Shown: positions 55,080 to 64,000 of the stretch, piece after piece | How the letters are laid out: each line of letters begins with the position of its first letter | How positions within the stretch are numbered: the stretch's first letter is position 1 | NCBI GenBank assembly: GCA_963931865.1 | Contig: OZ007509.1 | Coordinates: 2,433,554-2,497,553, forward strand | Direction: 5' to 3' | Source of the DNA: Axinella damicornis | Lineage: Eukaryota; Porifera; Demospongiae; Axinellida; Axinellidae | Length of the DNA stretch: 64,000 nt | Program-made: the position numbers and the translations under genes | The notes under the pieces: model-generated | Databases searched by the model: none | The model's input: the letters and a program-made list of their open reading frames with translations, nothing else | What the model was told of the DNA's origin: nothing

Positions 55080-55458
55080 GTATGCTCACTGTCTGTGCTT
55101 TAGTGTCATTGCGGAGCACTCAATTAATCTGACCACATAGGCTGTAATCTCAGCAAGGATTTGTAAATAGTTAGTCACGCTTAGGAATTACCAGTTAAGG
55201 TGCGACAGTCTACGTGCGTTTTAGGGATGGGTTGGACGAGTATAATGCAGTCAGCAGCTCAAGCTCTTACTCTTCTTCATGGGAGACAGTGAGTTAACCA
55301 TGCCATGAGTTTCAGCGCTTGGGGAAGCGTGTACTACTTCAGCAAACTCTTCCTTCTTGCACGAGTTTCTGACTACATGTGGCCTACTACATACACGTAT
55401 ATACAAATCATGCTCATGTGTAGGTGTAGGAGGCACTGTGCATATGCATTCCTAGTAG

Positions 55459-55802
55459 TATACACCAAGACTTCCACTTCCTCTGAGGCCACACCCCCTC
55501 CCCAACCTCCACCAGCGACGATACCAGAAGAGCAGCAGGTGCCAAATGCAGCAGCTGAAGTGAGCCAGGAAGAACCTCAGGGTGGAAAGGAGAACGAAGT
55601 TCTAGCACATCAGTTGCAAGATGGGAGTACACAGCAATCATCGGGGGAGAGAGACAGAGAACAACCACCGTCCTTAGAGAATGGAAGTCAAGTACAGCTC
55701 ACAAGCATCCAACAAGACAGAATGAAAGTTGAACAAGGAACATTTCAAGCACAGCTGAATGGTGATGCATCTGTACCCTCAGTGAGTGAGGCACCCCACT
55801 AG
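55459..55802 (+). CDS. Candidate last exon: proline/glutamine-rich tail
   Basis: In frame after G| of the preceding candidate exon. Encodes VYTKTSTSSEATPPPQPPPA followed by about 95 residues rich in Q, E and S, ending with a TAG stop at 55800. Fits an ADAM cytoplasmic tail but has no specific motif. The LTR retrotransposon begins 45 bp downstream. Confidence 0.4.
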
Positions 55803-55847
55803 CAGGACAATCACGTATCCTCAGACATTGGCTTTTAATGTTCTTTG

Positions 55848-56022
55848 TGTAACGGCTCTCTGCCCAAACTTCAAATGATTCTGATTTCCAACATACAAAT
55901 CGAACAAGGAATCAAAGTAGCGCACGTGCATGAGTGACATGTAAAGCATGAATACACGTAAAGCATGAATAATGCATAGTTGTAGTTCACACAGTACTTG
56001 GGTCAAATTCTAGTCCGCAACA
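55848..56022 (-). repeat. 3' LTR (175 bp)
   Basis: Identical to the 5' LTR and preceded by a purine tract. Confidence 0.93.
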
Positions 56023-58577
56023 TCACCCTCCCCTCCAGGAGAGCTCGACCCCGAGCACGTCTTCACCACCATCAAACGCTTTGGTGCTGTAACTCGTCTC
56101 CTGAGTGAGTAGCGGTTAGATCCAGAGTCAGCAGATCTGAGGGTCTCGGTCACAAGTTCTATCTCATGATCGTCTTCACTGTCGGACTCATTCTCCAGGT
56201 TTGGGATCTTGGAGTGCATGCATATCTGCCAGTACCAGGTCAGGTCTAGTATGGTGAAATATCGAGCCTCCCCGAGCTGATCCAGGTGGTCATCTATTCT
56301 TGGCAACGGAAAAGCATCGGCCTTGGTCACAGAATTGAGTTCCCTGTAGTCTACGCAAAACCGATGTGTTCTGTCTCGCTTCCGGACCATCACCACTGGG
56401 CTAGCCCAGGAGCTATTGGATGGCTGCATCACCCCTGCCTCCTGCATAGTGCGCAGTTGCTTAGAGACCTCAGGCTTTACTGCGAACGGCATTCGGCGTG
56501 CTGCCTGCTTCTTTGGTGGGGCTCCGCCAGTGTCTATTTCCATTGAAAGAGTGTCAGTTTCTCCCCGTTCATTTGGTTCAAGACAGAATGCTGCATGGTG
56601 CTCTCCCAACAATTGGTGCAGCTGCTCTGCCTGCTCTGGAGTCAACAGTTCTGGTTGACTCACAAGCTCACTGAGTGTCTGTTTTCTCTGTGTGGCTTCT
56701 TCCTCCGTTATGCGCTTGACCATCGGTTGAGTGCTGCCTTGCCCACTCTGTTCTCCAGTTACTTGTAGCCGACTGACTGGCTCTAGCTGGACACTGACTG
56801 AGGCACCCTGATGAGGAAGCAATCGCAGGGACTGCACTAGCCAGACTTGAGCCCTGACTGTAGGCACTTCGGCTATCTGCACCGCTGGCTGACTCCAAGG
56901 TACGGTGGAGGTTGTCTCCTCAGCGGTGTCACTGGTGGAAGGTACAAACATCTTGTTCTCAGTGAACTCCTTCATTGGTTGGAGAGGGGTAGCGGAAGGT
57001 TTGAGGTACTGTTGCCTCTTCTTGAGCTCCGCAAGCCGCTTCTCTTCATTGCGTGCTGCAAGACAAAGTTCTGGGTAACTTTGGGCCCCAGAAACAGCTG
57101 GTGCTCTCATGAGCTCATGCTTCAGCCCATCCTGTAGCTGACCATGCAAAAGTGTGTCGCGAGTCTCTGAGGACATGCCCTCCCTCCCATAGGCTACATT
57201 GAATGTCCGCTCCAAGCGACGTATAAAATCTGCTACCCTCTCCTTGTCTGTTTGAGAGGTATGCCGAAAATCTTGCGCTGCGAGGGTTCGACTGCCTGGG
57301 TCTAATCGCAGGCGCAGGGCATCTACTGCCTGGACATAGGATCTCTTGGAGTCCGCATTGAGTAGCCCCCACTCCTGAAGAGCTCGGCCGCGGAGATGAC
57401 CTGCTAATTGTAACAGGAGCTCCTCCTCTGTCCAGTCATTCCACACACGGGCTCGCTCGAGCGAAGGTAGCCACTCATCGATACGGATTTCCAGGTTTTC
57501 ACCTGTGAAGGGATCCACTGGTGGGGCTTTTCCCCGGCGAGCTCTTGACCCAAGTGGTTGTAAGGGCTCCTCCCCAGTACGGGTATCCCCTCTCACACGT
57601 GTCTCTGCTGTATGCGGCAGGACTGAGTGCACTTCCAACCGAGAGCTGAGCTGATGCCTCAGCTCCTCAATTTCATTATCCTTGGCTGCAATTTCATCAT
57701 CATATTCGGCCATACACTGGCGATTTGTGCGCCATAAATCACGGATACGGGCCTTCTCCTCATGCAACTTATCCTTTAGGCCACTCACCTCTGCTTTCAG
57801 AGACTGATTCTCTTCAGCGAGGATATCTAGCTCCCTCTTCAGGATATTGGCATCCTGCTCTTCCCCATCTCCTGAGAGATTTGGGGTCTCACTGCGGTTC
57901 TCCTCCTCCGTGGCATGGACAATCAGAAATCGCCCTTCCTCGTCCTCGAGCGCAAATTCAGAGGTAGGATCAGCACCTCCTAAGACGACTTGAACATTCC
58001 GAACCTCCTTGCCCTCTTCAGTGAGTTTCCCGTCGATCATTTGGCGGAGTTCATCAGCGGATGCCGCTGTGGGCACACCCAGAGCCGCCGCTAGCCGTCG
58101 GAGATGGCCAGCTTTCAACCGTTTCGAGTTCAGAGGCATTCTCATTGACGGGGCGTGCTTGCGACGCCCTCTCTCCTCTCCCGAGCCGCTCTCGCTCCCG
58201 TCTTGGCTCATCGCTTCGTTCTTTGGCGCGTTTTCTCTGACGTCTATAGTCCACGTGGTCAGGACTTGGTCGTGTCTCCCCAGGCTGTTTGTGCCGAGAG
58301 CGACCTCTTGCGAACAGGGTCTTGGAAATGCTTCCTTCGCGAAACCTCTGGTGGTTTCTCCTATCGTTTTCAAACCGTCGAGAGCTGGATTCGGTCGGGT
58401 CTCGGCGGGACCTCCATATGTAACGGCTCTCTGCCCAAACTTCAAATGATTCTGATTTCCAACATACAAATCGAACAAGGAATCAAAGTAGCGCACGTGC
58501 ATGAGTGACATGTAAAGCATGAATACACGTAAAGCATGAATAATGCATAGTTGTAGTTCACACAGTACTTGGGTCAA
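56010..58577 (-). CDS. Fused gag-RT remnant ORF of the LTR retrotransposon (855 residues)
   Basis: One open frame from within the 5' LTR to the 3' LTR. After a non-retroviral leader it holds a coiled coil (about 250-310: ILAEENQSLKAEVSGLKDKL), a gag region (about 350-530: DEWLPSLERARVWNDW, QDFRHTSQTDKERVADFIRR), then the first part of reverse transcriptase (SWASPVVMVRKRDRTHRFCV, DYRELN). It jumps after LDLTWYWQI directly to a C-terminal integrase-like tail. The YxDD motif, protease and integrase core are missing. The true start may be after the LTR, near 58200. Confidence 0.85.
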   Translation of the reverse strand: MTQVLCELQLCIIHALRVFMLYMSLMHVRYFDSLFDLYVGNQNHLKFGQRAVTYGGPAETRPNPALDGLKTIGETTRGFAKEAFPRPCSQEVALGTNSLGRHDQVLTTWTIDVRENAPKNEAMSQDGSESGSGEERGRRKHAPSMRMPLNSKRLKAGHLRRLAAALGVPTAASADELRQMIDGKLTEEGKEVRNVQVVLGGADPTSEFALEDEEGRFLIVHATEEENRSETPNLSGDGEEQDANILKRELDILAEENQSLKAEVSGLKDKLHEEKARIRDLWRTNRQCMAEYDDEIAAKDNEIEELRHQLSSRLEVHSVLPHTAETRVRGDTRTGEEPLQPLGSRARRGKAPPVDPFTGENLEIRIDEWLPSLERARVWNDWTEEELLLQLAGHLRGRALQEWGLLNADSKRSYVQAVDALRLRLDPGSRTLAAQDFRHTSQTDKERVADFIRRLERTFNVAYGREGMSSETRDTLLHGQLQDGLKHELMRAPAVSGAQSYPELCLAARNEEKRLAELKKRQQYLKPSATPLQPMKEFTENKMFVPSTSDTAEETTSTVPWSQPAVQIAEVPTVRAQVWLVQSLRLLPHQGASVSVQLEPVSRLQVTGEQSGQGSTQPMVKRITEEEATQRKQTLSELVSQPELLTPEQAEQLHQLLGEHHAAFCLEPNERGETDTLSMEIDTGGAPPKKQAARRMPFAVKPEVSKQLRTMQEAGVMQPSNSSWASPVVMVRKRDRTHRFCVDYRELNSVTKADAFPLPRIDDHLDQLGEARYFTILDLTWYWQICMHSKIPNLENESDSEDDHEIELVTETLRSADSGSNRYSLRRRVTAPKRLMVVKTCSGSSSPGGEGDVAD

Positions 58578-58593
58578 ATTCTAGTCCGCAACA
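58419..58593 (-). repeat. 5' LTR (175 bp)
   Basis: Starts TGTTGCGG and ends GTTACA on the minus strand; identical to 55848-56022. Confidence 0.93.
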
Positions 58594-59082
58594 TTTGTAG
58601 CATATCCCAAAAATCATTGTTAACTTTCACCCTACTAGAATGCACCACTTTCATTGTGTCTAGAGAGGTAGCTACTAATGGTATTGTTTTATTATTTTGT
58701 AGTGTGCAAGTAATTACATCTACATGATTGTACCTATTGAAGATATATATCTGTGCAAGGATTAGCTGCATGGTTGGGGGCTCAAGTCAGTCCTACTTAC
58801 AGTCACCCATGATTGTGCTACAGGTTATACTTCAATAGTACAACCATAATTATTGCTACAGGCCTGGCAATGAGGCTATATACAATCAAAATGTTCCAGC
58901 TATATAATTACGCATGAATAGTATAAACCAACTGATAACCACAGTAACAGAGAAGTTCACTAGAATAATCACAAGTACAAGTACCAAAATTCTAAATCCA
59001 CAGTAATCATAATAATAAGCAGCAAAACCGACTATTATGCTAAACAACCATGCACAATCTTTGCAACTTACTGTGTGTGTAA
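58594..59082. other. 3' flank of PARP gene 2
   Basis: AT-rich, no gene seen; begins right after the LTR retrotransposon. Confidence 0.6.
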
Positions 59083-59369
59083 TTAATTGAAAACGATGAG
59101 ATACTCAGGGTAATTCTGAGCATCAAAGAAAACCACAAAGATCTGTGGGTTGGCAATGTTGTCTACGACAGAATCAAACAAGATGGTTTGATCTTGTGGG
59201 TCCTTTGGAGGTGGGATGATCATAGAACTGTTACCCACTGTAAACTCTCCAGCAAGAACTCGTGCAAGGTAGATGTGCTTGTGTCCATTTCCATCAGGTG
59301 GCGAGTAGGTGGATCGGGCAGAGTAATTGGCATTACGAGCAAAATATACACCATGGCCAAGCATTGTTG
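59083..59369 (-). CDS. PARP14-like: Gene 2 terminal exon: PARP catalytic domain, C-terminal part
   Basis: A 287-nt exon with LGHGVYFARNANYSA, HIYLARVLAGEFTVG and PQIFVVFFDAQNYPEYLI. Ends with a TAA stop at 59083-59085. Confidence 0.94.
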
Positions 59370-62300
59370 CTGCAGAACAGAATACTGATCAAATTAACAT
59401 GCAAACAGGGGCGCAACAACCCATGCACATATTGAAGCATAATATACACAGCAGAAAACGAATGTACTACCCCAAAATGCAACAGGAATCATGATGGGGG
59501 TTATATTTTTGCATTGTACTTCCTATACCAGACATTCCCTGGAGCTGCTCCATGGATTGTTTACACGCAAAATATTTATTACCATTCTTCCCAGCGAAAC
59601 TTCTGTTGAAGCCTTGCTGGTTGATCTTGGGACAGACGCCAGCTGGTGTACCATGGAAGAGTCGCCACTCATTCTGGTGCCCAGGTGGATTGTGTTTGGC
59701 CATGTCCTTCTTCTTGGTGATATACTGAGAATATAGCGCTGGATTTTGTATCCGTTGGATTTTGACTATGCTGTTGTAATTAGGAGACGGCTGGGGTGGC
59801 AAGCGTGCATGTGGCGCCGTGGGTGATCCTGGTGGCATCACAGCTGGTGTCATTGTATTGTTGAATTCTTGCATCACCTCAATGTACTCCTTGCTGCCTG
59901 GAACAAGATCAACACAATGCAAAGCAGCCTCCTTACCAGACTGAGGGTCAGGCGGCATTGGGTCCCAGTGGGATGGCTTTTCACTACCTGGATGCAAAAG
60001 TCAGACATGAATATAAAACCTGTGTATGCAGCTACATAACTAAAACTAAAGTTTACCTTCCTGATACTTCTTAATAAGATCATCACGCACAACAGGAAAC
60101 GTTTCGTTGTTCAGGAGATCAATTTCCTGCATCTTCTTGAAATCAACTGTGTAATGCTCTGCTGCAGTGTGATGTGTATATGATGGTTTGTTGGCTTTGT
60201 AAGCTAGCTCAAATTGATAGTTATCCATCATGTCATACTCAGTTTCTTGCGAGTCCATGCGCTTCCATTGTACAATCTTCTGCATTTGTTCAGCTTCACG
60301 TTGCATGCAAACTCGCTTCTCAAACTCAGAAAGTGTTTCAATAATGTGGTATTTCATTTTATGAACATCAGTTTTGTCTCCTTTTAAACGAATGAAATTC
60401 AGAGGTGCAGGGTTGAAATCCAACTCGACCTGCATCTCTTTGCTCATAGCTTCCAACTTTGCTATATCTGATCGAGTGAGTTGATCAATATTGGGATCAT
60501 CAACTTTGTCTGTGATAAACTGTTCATCGATAATTCTTTGCAGCTTTGCCTCAGCTTTTTGAACAGCTCCTCGGGTTTCTCCATATATCACCAGCTCAAT
60601 TTCTCTGTACATCATTTGCTCATATTCTGGAGAGGTCTGTTGAGAGAGAGCATGTTCACCATCCTCTGCAGGGCCATAAAAATTCGGTAGAAGTGACCCA
60701 ACAAAGTCCTTGGTGCGTTGCCAAAACCCAGGACGAGAGAGAGATTCTGGGTCATTAAAAACGACGGCAAATGCCTGGTAAGCATTCTGTTGGAAAAGAA
60801 CGATACGTACACATGTGATGTGCGTTGGTTTAGAGGTTGCAAACTGGTCAATGGCTTTCATCATTCCCTTTGCAGCTGCATCAGGTGGGTAGCCATGTGC
60901 TCCAGTTCCAATGGCAGGGAAAGCAATAGAGTTGCATTTTAGTTCCTCAGCTTTGTGGAGACAAGACTCAATGGTCTTCAGAAACTTCTTAGGATCCTTG
61001 CTCTCAAACACAATGTGGAAGACAAACTTGCACTTTAAAGCTCCAGCAGCTGGTGTGTATACGACTCTTCCCTCCTCCAGCCGTGCACCATGGGATATGA
61101 GTGTGTCACAGGATTGCTGTAGCTCTTTTCCCCCTTTCTTGAGGAGAGCTCCTGATACTCCAGGACCAGCAAGTTGTATTGTCGAATTAGTAGGATTCAC
61201 AACTATGTCACTACTATCGTTGGTTATATCTCCATGTAGCACTAGGACTCGAATTGTGCCCAGCAAAAATGTCCGCTGATTAGGACCACTTTGTGGGGAA
61301 CCTGTAGCAGCTAGGCGTCTGGGACTACGTGTAGGTTTTGTTGGGGTATAATCTTGCGGTGAGCTTGGTGCAGCAGACGAATAACTGGTTCCAGGTGCTG
61401 ACTTCAGCTGGGCCAGTTCCTGTTGGAAGGCACGGTGTGTGTCTGCCATGAAGATCACAAGGTACACGGCTTTGAAGCTGCTATTCTTGTGCGAAGATAA
61501 GAAGTTCGAAATTGCTTCAACCATTACTTTGGCCACAACATTATTAGGGAAACGAAGGTTGCCAGTTCCAATGGCAGGGAAGGCAATGGAAGTCACTCTC
61601 AGCCTAACACACTCTTTCATGCACTTGTGTACCAAATTTCGTAGTATCTGTAGGAAACAATACAGTATTGTAAACCATAGTGTCTTGCTAATATGCCCCC
61701 TTCGAGTAAACACCCTCAACCACCAAGTTCAACACCCCGTGGTGAGCGTCTTCTAGTTAACTATACCCTGGTAACAAAAGATTCACTGACTACTAGATCT
61801 ATACTGTAGCTATGCGCATGTAGCATGTAGCTTCCTAACCTCTAAGTCGAGATCAACTATCACATGTGACTCATGGGGGTTCAAATTGTAGGGTAGATCG
61901 GGCACAATAATTATTATTGCATTCATAAGGATTACAAGCAGCTTTGCTCGCTTCAGCTGCTGCTCCCTGATTGTGCCTGTGCGTGACACTGGCAATGGAC
62001 AGCTCCCAGTGCAAAAGTCTGGCGAGTTGTTCATGGGGCACACATTAGCACGATGCACACCTCCCAGTTACAAAGGTCACACATGTCACTAGTCTAATCC
62101 TGCCCCACTTCTGTTACTCACATTCGTACACACGCCTAAAACAATAGCAAGAATGTCCTACTTTTTCTGCTTGTTTTCCAGGGCCATCATAATGTGCGGC
62201 AACAGTATGGAATACATAACGGCACTGCAACTTGCCACCACCAGTCACAGCAATTTCCGCAACTGAAATGGGAGCCTTCTTCTTGCACTCTTCCTGCAAG

Positions 62301-64000
62301 GATGGGCCCGCAGCTGCTGACAAGGCTTGAGCCACCTTTCCATTTGACAAGTTTAGATCAGTGTTCGTTGTGTTCACATACACATCAGCCTATATAAGAA
62401 CAGTCATAACATTATCGTAAACTCACAACGTCCCAACAGAACAAGTAACATGTACCATAATTATGTTCATATTAACTATACCGTATTTCCGCGATCAAAC
62501 GCCGCACTCGATTAGTGGCCGCCCTCGAATAATAGCCGCACCTCCAGAAGGGCTGAATGAAATAAACGCCGCCCTTGTTTAGTAGCCGCGGCTAGTATTC
62601 GAACGGTTGGCGATCGATCGAAGCGCTTTGTCTAGCCCTCGAGGACAGTGACTATTTCGCTGTGAGCATGAAGAGAGGAGAACAGATTGTTGGTCATATT
62701 CCCCAAGCGTTCGGCGTTTTCTGTGGTCGAGGCACGGGGGGTGAGCGATGTGTGACCGGCGAAATCTTTTGTGACAGTAATGGCTTTGGCGTTTCCTACC
62801 GTTTTGTCGGAATGATTATGACAGTGCCACACGGCCCAGGGCTGAAACAATACTTCTTCTTTGTGCATACACGGTGCTCCAATCCGCTTCCTCGCTTCCT
62901 TGTTTATGCTGAGTTTAATAAACGCCGCCTTCGATTAGTGGCCGCCCTCGAATAGTAGCCGCAGTAAATCTCGTGATGAAATAAATAGTAGCCGTGACGT
63001 TTGATCGTGGAAATACGGTATAGGTGGAACTGGTGGCATGTGCACAGCAAAGAAAGCTCCCAAAGGGCTCAATTGAGGTCTTATAAACTCAATGGCAAAT
63101 GACTATAAGTTACCTTTATATCCGTCAGACTTCCTTGTTTCAATATTATACAATCTGGGAGTGTAAAACTTGTCTTCTTTGTTTTCTTCCTGGTTTTATT
63201 TGCTTCTCCGGTACTTGGCGCCCAAGCGCTAGCACCAGGAGAATGGGAGGTAGGGTGAGTAGATTTCGGTGGTGAAGTTATGCTCCCCGCAAAAATGTCC
63301 TCTTGTGGCAACTGTGCTTCTAAAGCTTTGATAAATGCCTGGGCATCGTTTTGTTTGAAGAGGACGAAATACATCTCTTGGAGTTCTGCCACAGGATACT
63401 TTTCCGAGAATTCAACTGCAGCTTTAACTAGGGTTTCAGCACATTGGTCGAGGGGGAAACCATATATCCCAGAGCTAATAGCAGGAAATGCAATTGAACG
63501 ATAATTGCAAGCTTTTAGCAAGCTTGAGGTGCATGCCTTTGAGAGTAAACCTTTTTCTTTTGAATGACCGCCGCTCCACCGTGGACCTACTGCATGGATC
63601 AAGGCTTTGCAGGGCAGTGCACCTACTTTAGTAGTTAACCATGCATCACCATCATCAAGCTTTCCGCTTTTCTTCACACGCTGTAAGGATTCCTGCTGGA
63701 TTATTGGTCCACCTTTGGCTGCAATAGCTGCAGCAACCCCACCAACATGCTGAAGATCACCATTGGCAGCATTAACAATCACATCAGCTTTGTCGAACTC
63801 TGTTATATCACCAACATACACCACAATCTGCTTAAATTCTTTGGTACGTGCCACACATACTTTTGTGAACTTGGCACCTGGGGCACTATCGGGATCGGGG
63901 ATTTGATCATCGTGAGTGGAATTATCAACCTCACCTTTCTCAATACAAACATGTTCGGTCTGCTCAATACCAGCCAGAAGCATTCCTGCATGTTCATTGC
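59083..64000 (-). CDS. PARP14-like: Second PARP14-like gene (gene 2), 3' part, truncated by the window edge
   Basis: Five minus-strand exons (64000-63114, 62389-62162, 61647-60057, 59987-59583, 59369-59083) encode macro 1, macro 2, macro 3, WWE and a PARP catalytic domain, all phases matching. It is a paralogue of the gene ending at 890: same domain order, same intron positions and phases, and a 228-nt exon identical in length. The triad is again H (LFHGTP), Y (GVYFAR), I (PQIFVVF), predicting mono-ADP-ribosyl transfer. The PARP exon has an extra proline-rich insert of roughly 20 residues before YNSIVKIQR. Upstream exons lie beyond 64000. A possible AATAAA lies on the minus strand near 58690. 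Confidence 0.93.
59583..59987 (-). CDS. PARP14-like: Gene 2 exon: PARP catalytic domain, N-terminal part
   Basis: A 405-nt exon with IVKIQRIQNPALYSQYI and EWRLFHGTPAGVCPKI. It is 69 nt longer than its counterpart in gene 1 because of a proline/alanine-rich insertion. Ends NRSFAGKN, donor G|gtaata. Confidence 0.93.
60057..61647 (-). CDS. PARP14-like: Gene 2 exon: macro 2 end, macro 3, WWE
   Basis: A 1,591-nt exon. It has [20 protein letters not shown] (macro 2), VLVLHGDITNDSSDIVVNPT and [16 protein letters not shown] (macro 3), a KH-like LNFIRLKGD, then KIVQWKRMDS through YTVDFKKMQ (WWE). Same layout as 3287-1739 in gene 1. Confidence 0.93.
62162..62389 (-). CDS. PARP14-like: Gene 2 exon: first half of macro domain 2
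   Basis: A 228-nt phase-0 exon beginning ADVYVNTTNTDLNLSNGKVA and containing APISVAEIAVTGGGKLQCRY. Acceptor tatatag, donor AAA|gtagga. Confidence 0.93.
62479..63021. mobile_element. MITE with ATACCGTATTTCCGCGATCA ends
   Basis: Inverted ends at 62479 and 63021 (cgtttgatcgtggaaatacggtat), TA at the borders, and sub-terminal 'gtggccgccctcgaataatagccgc' units at both ends in inverted order. In a gene 2 intron. Confidence 0.82.
63114..64000 (-). CDS. PARP14-like: Gene 2 partial exon: macro domain 1
   Basis: Open to the right edge. Contains [40 protein letters not shown] and FPAISSGIYGFP, the macro-domain nucleotide loops. It corresponds to the end of exon 6 of gene 1 and closes with a lysine-rich linker and donor AAG|gtaact. 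Confidence 0.94.

Larger units (their letters stand above)
54180..55167 (+). repeat. Second tandem duplication in the ADAM gene (about 0.39-kb units)
   Basis: Copy 1 at about 54180-54578, copy 2 at about 54781-55167, each with the same 149-nt candidate exon and flanking intron. Confidence 0.85.
55848..58593 (-). mobile_element. Young Ty3/gypsy-type LTR retrotransposon, internally deleted
   Basis: Two 175-bp LTRs (58593-58419 as 5' LTR and 56022-55848 as 3' LTR) are identical base for base, begin TG and end CA, and are flanked by TTTG on both sides. A candidate primer-binding site starting TGG lies at 58416-58399 and a purine tract (GGAGGGGAGGGTGA) at 56036-56023, next to the 3' LTR. Identical LTRs mean recent insertion. 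The inside is short, about 2.4 kb, and lacks protease, most of RT, RNase H and integrase, so it would need a helper element. Confidence 0.93.

Noticed and set aside
56010..58577. The 855-residue ORF as a host gene
   Set aside because: It lies exactly between identical LTRs and has gag and RT motifs.

Overview
The window looks like nuclear DNA of an animal, most likely a sponge (demosponge). This is an inference from four things: spliced genes with GT-AG introns, two PARP14-type ADP-ribosyltransferase genes, a disintegrin-metalloprotease (ADAM) gene, and a very dense mixture of DNA transposons, foldback elements and Ty3/gypsy fragments. No ribosomal RNA, CRISPR, operon or prokaryotic feature was seen.

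Three host genes can be reconstructed. (1) A minus-strand PARP14-like gene runs from about 39660 to 890. I placed ten exons whose reading phases all match; they would encode about 2,318 residues: a short basic N-terminus, four RRM-like domains, a duplicated block of about 340 residues (KH-like), three macro domains, WWE, and a PARP catalytic domain with an H-Y-I triad (predicted mono-ADP-ribosyltransferase). (2) A second, paralogous PARP14-like gene on the same strand ends at 59083 and runs off the right edge; its last five exons share the exon layout of the first gene. (3) Between them, on the plus strand (45102-55802), lies an ADAM metalloprotease gene with a prodomain, an intact zinc-binding site and a disintegrin region. 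It carries a split stop codon, a frameshift and two local exon duplications, so it is probably broken or mis-assembled.

The rest is mobile DNA. Introns 1, 2, 4 and 5 of the first PARP gene hold a Ty3/gypsy pol fragment (20.8-22.9 kb), a decayed gypsy gag-pol (13.9-15.4 kb), and a 2.4-kb THAP/DDE transposon with perfect inverted ends whose transposase contains an inverted block (27.2-29.6 kb). They also hold a BED-finger transposase fragment (31.0-31.3 kb), a hammerhead ribozyme (35.14 kb), five members of a CAGGG-ended family with exact 5-bp target duplications (four in these introns, one in an ADAM intron), and piggyBac-like TTAA elements. A recently inserted LTR retrotransposon with identical LTRs (55848-58593) lies just downstream of the ADAM gene. 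A stack of nested transposons (45501-48145) sits in an ADAM intron. Several perfect or near-perfect palindromes lie at 26.3, 41.8 and 43.2-44.1 kb.

Functionally, the two PARP14-like genes would write, read and possibly erase mono-ADP-ribose marks and bind nucleic acid. In vertebrates this family acts in antiviral and stress signalling; a similar role here is inference only.
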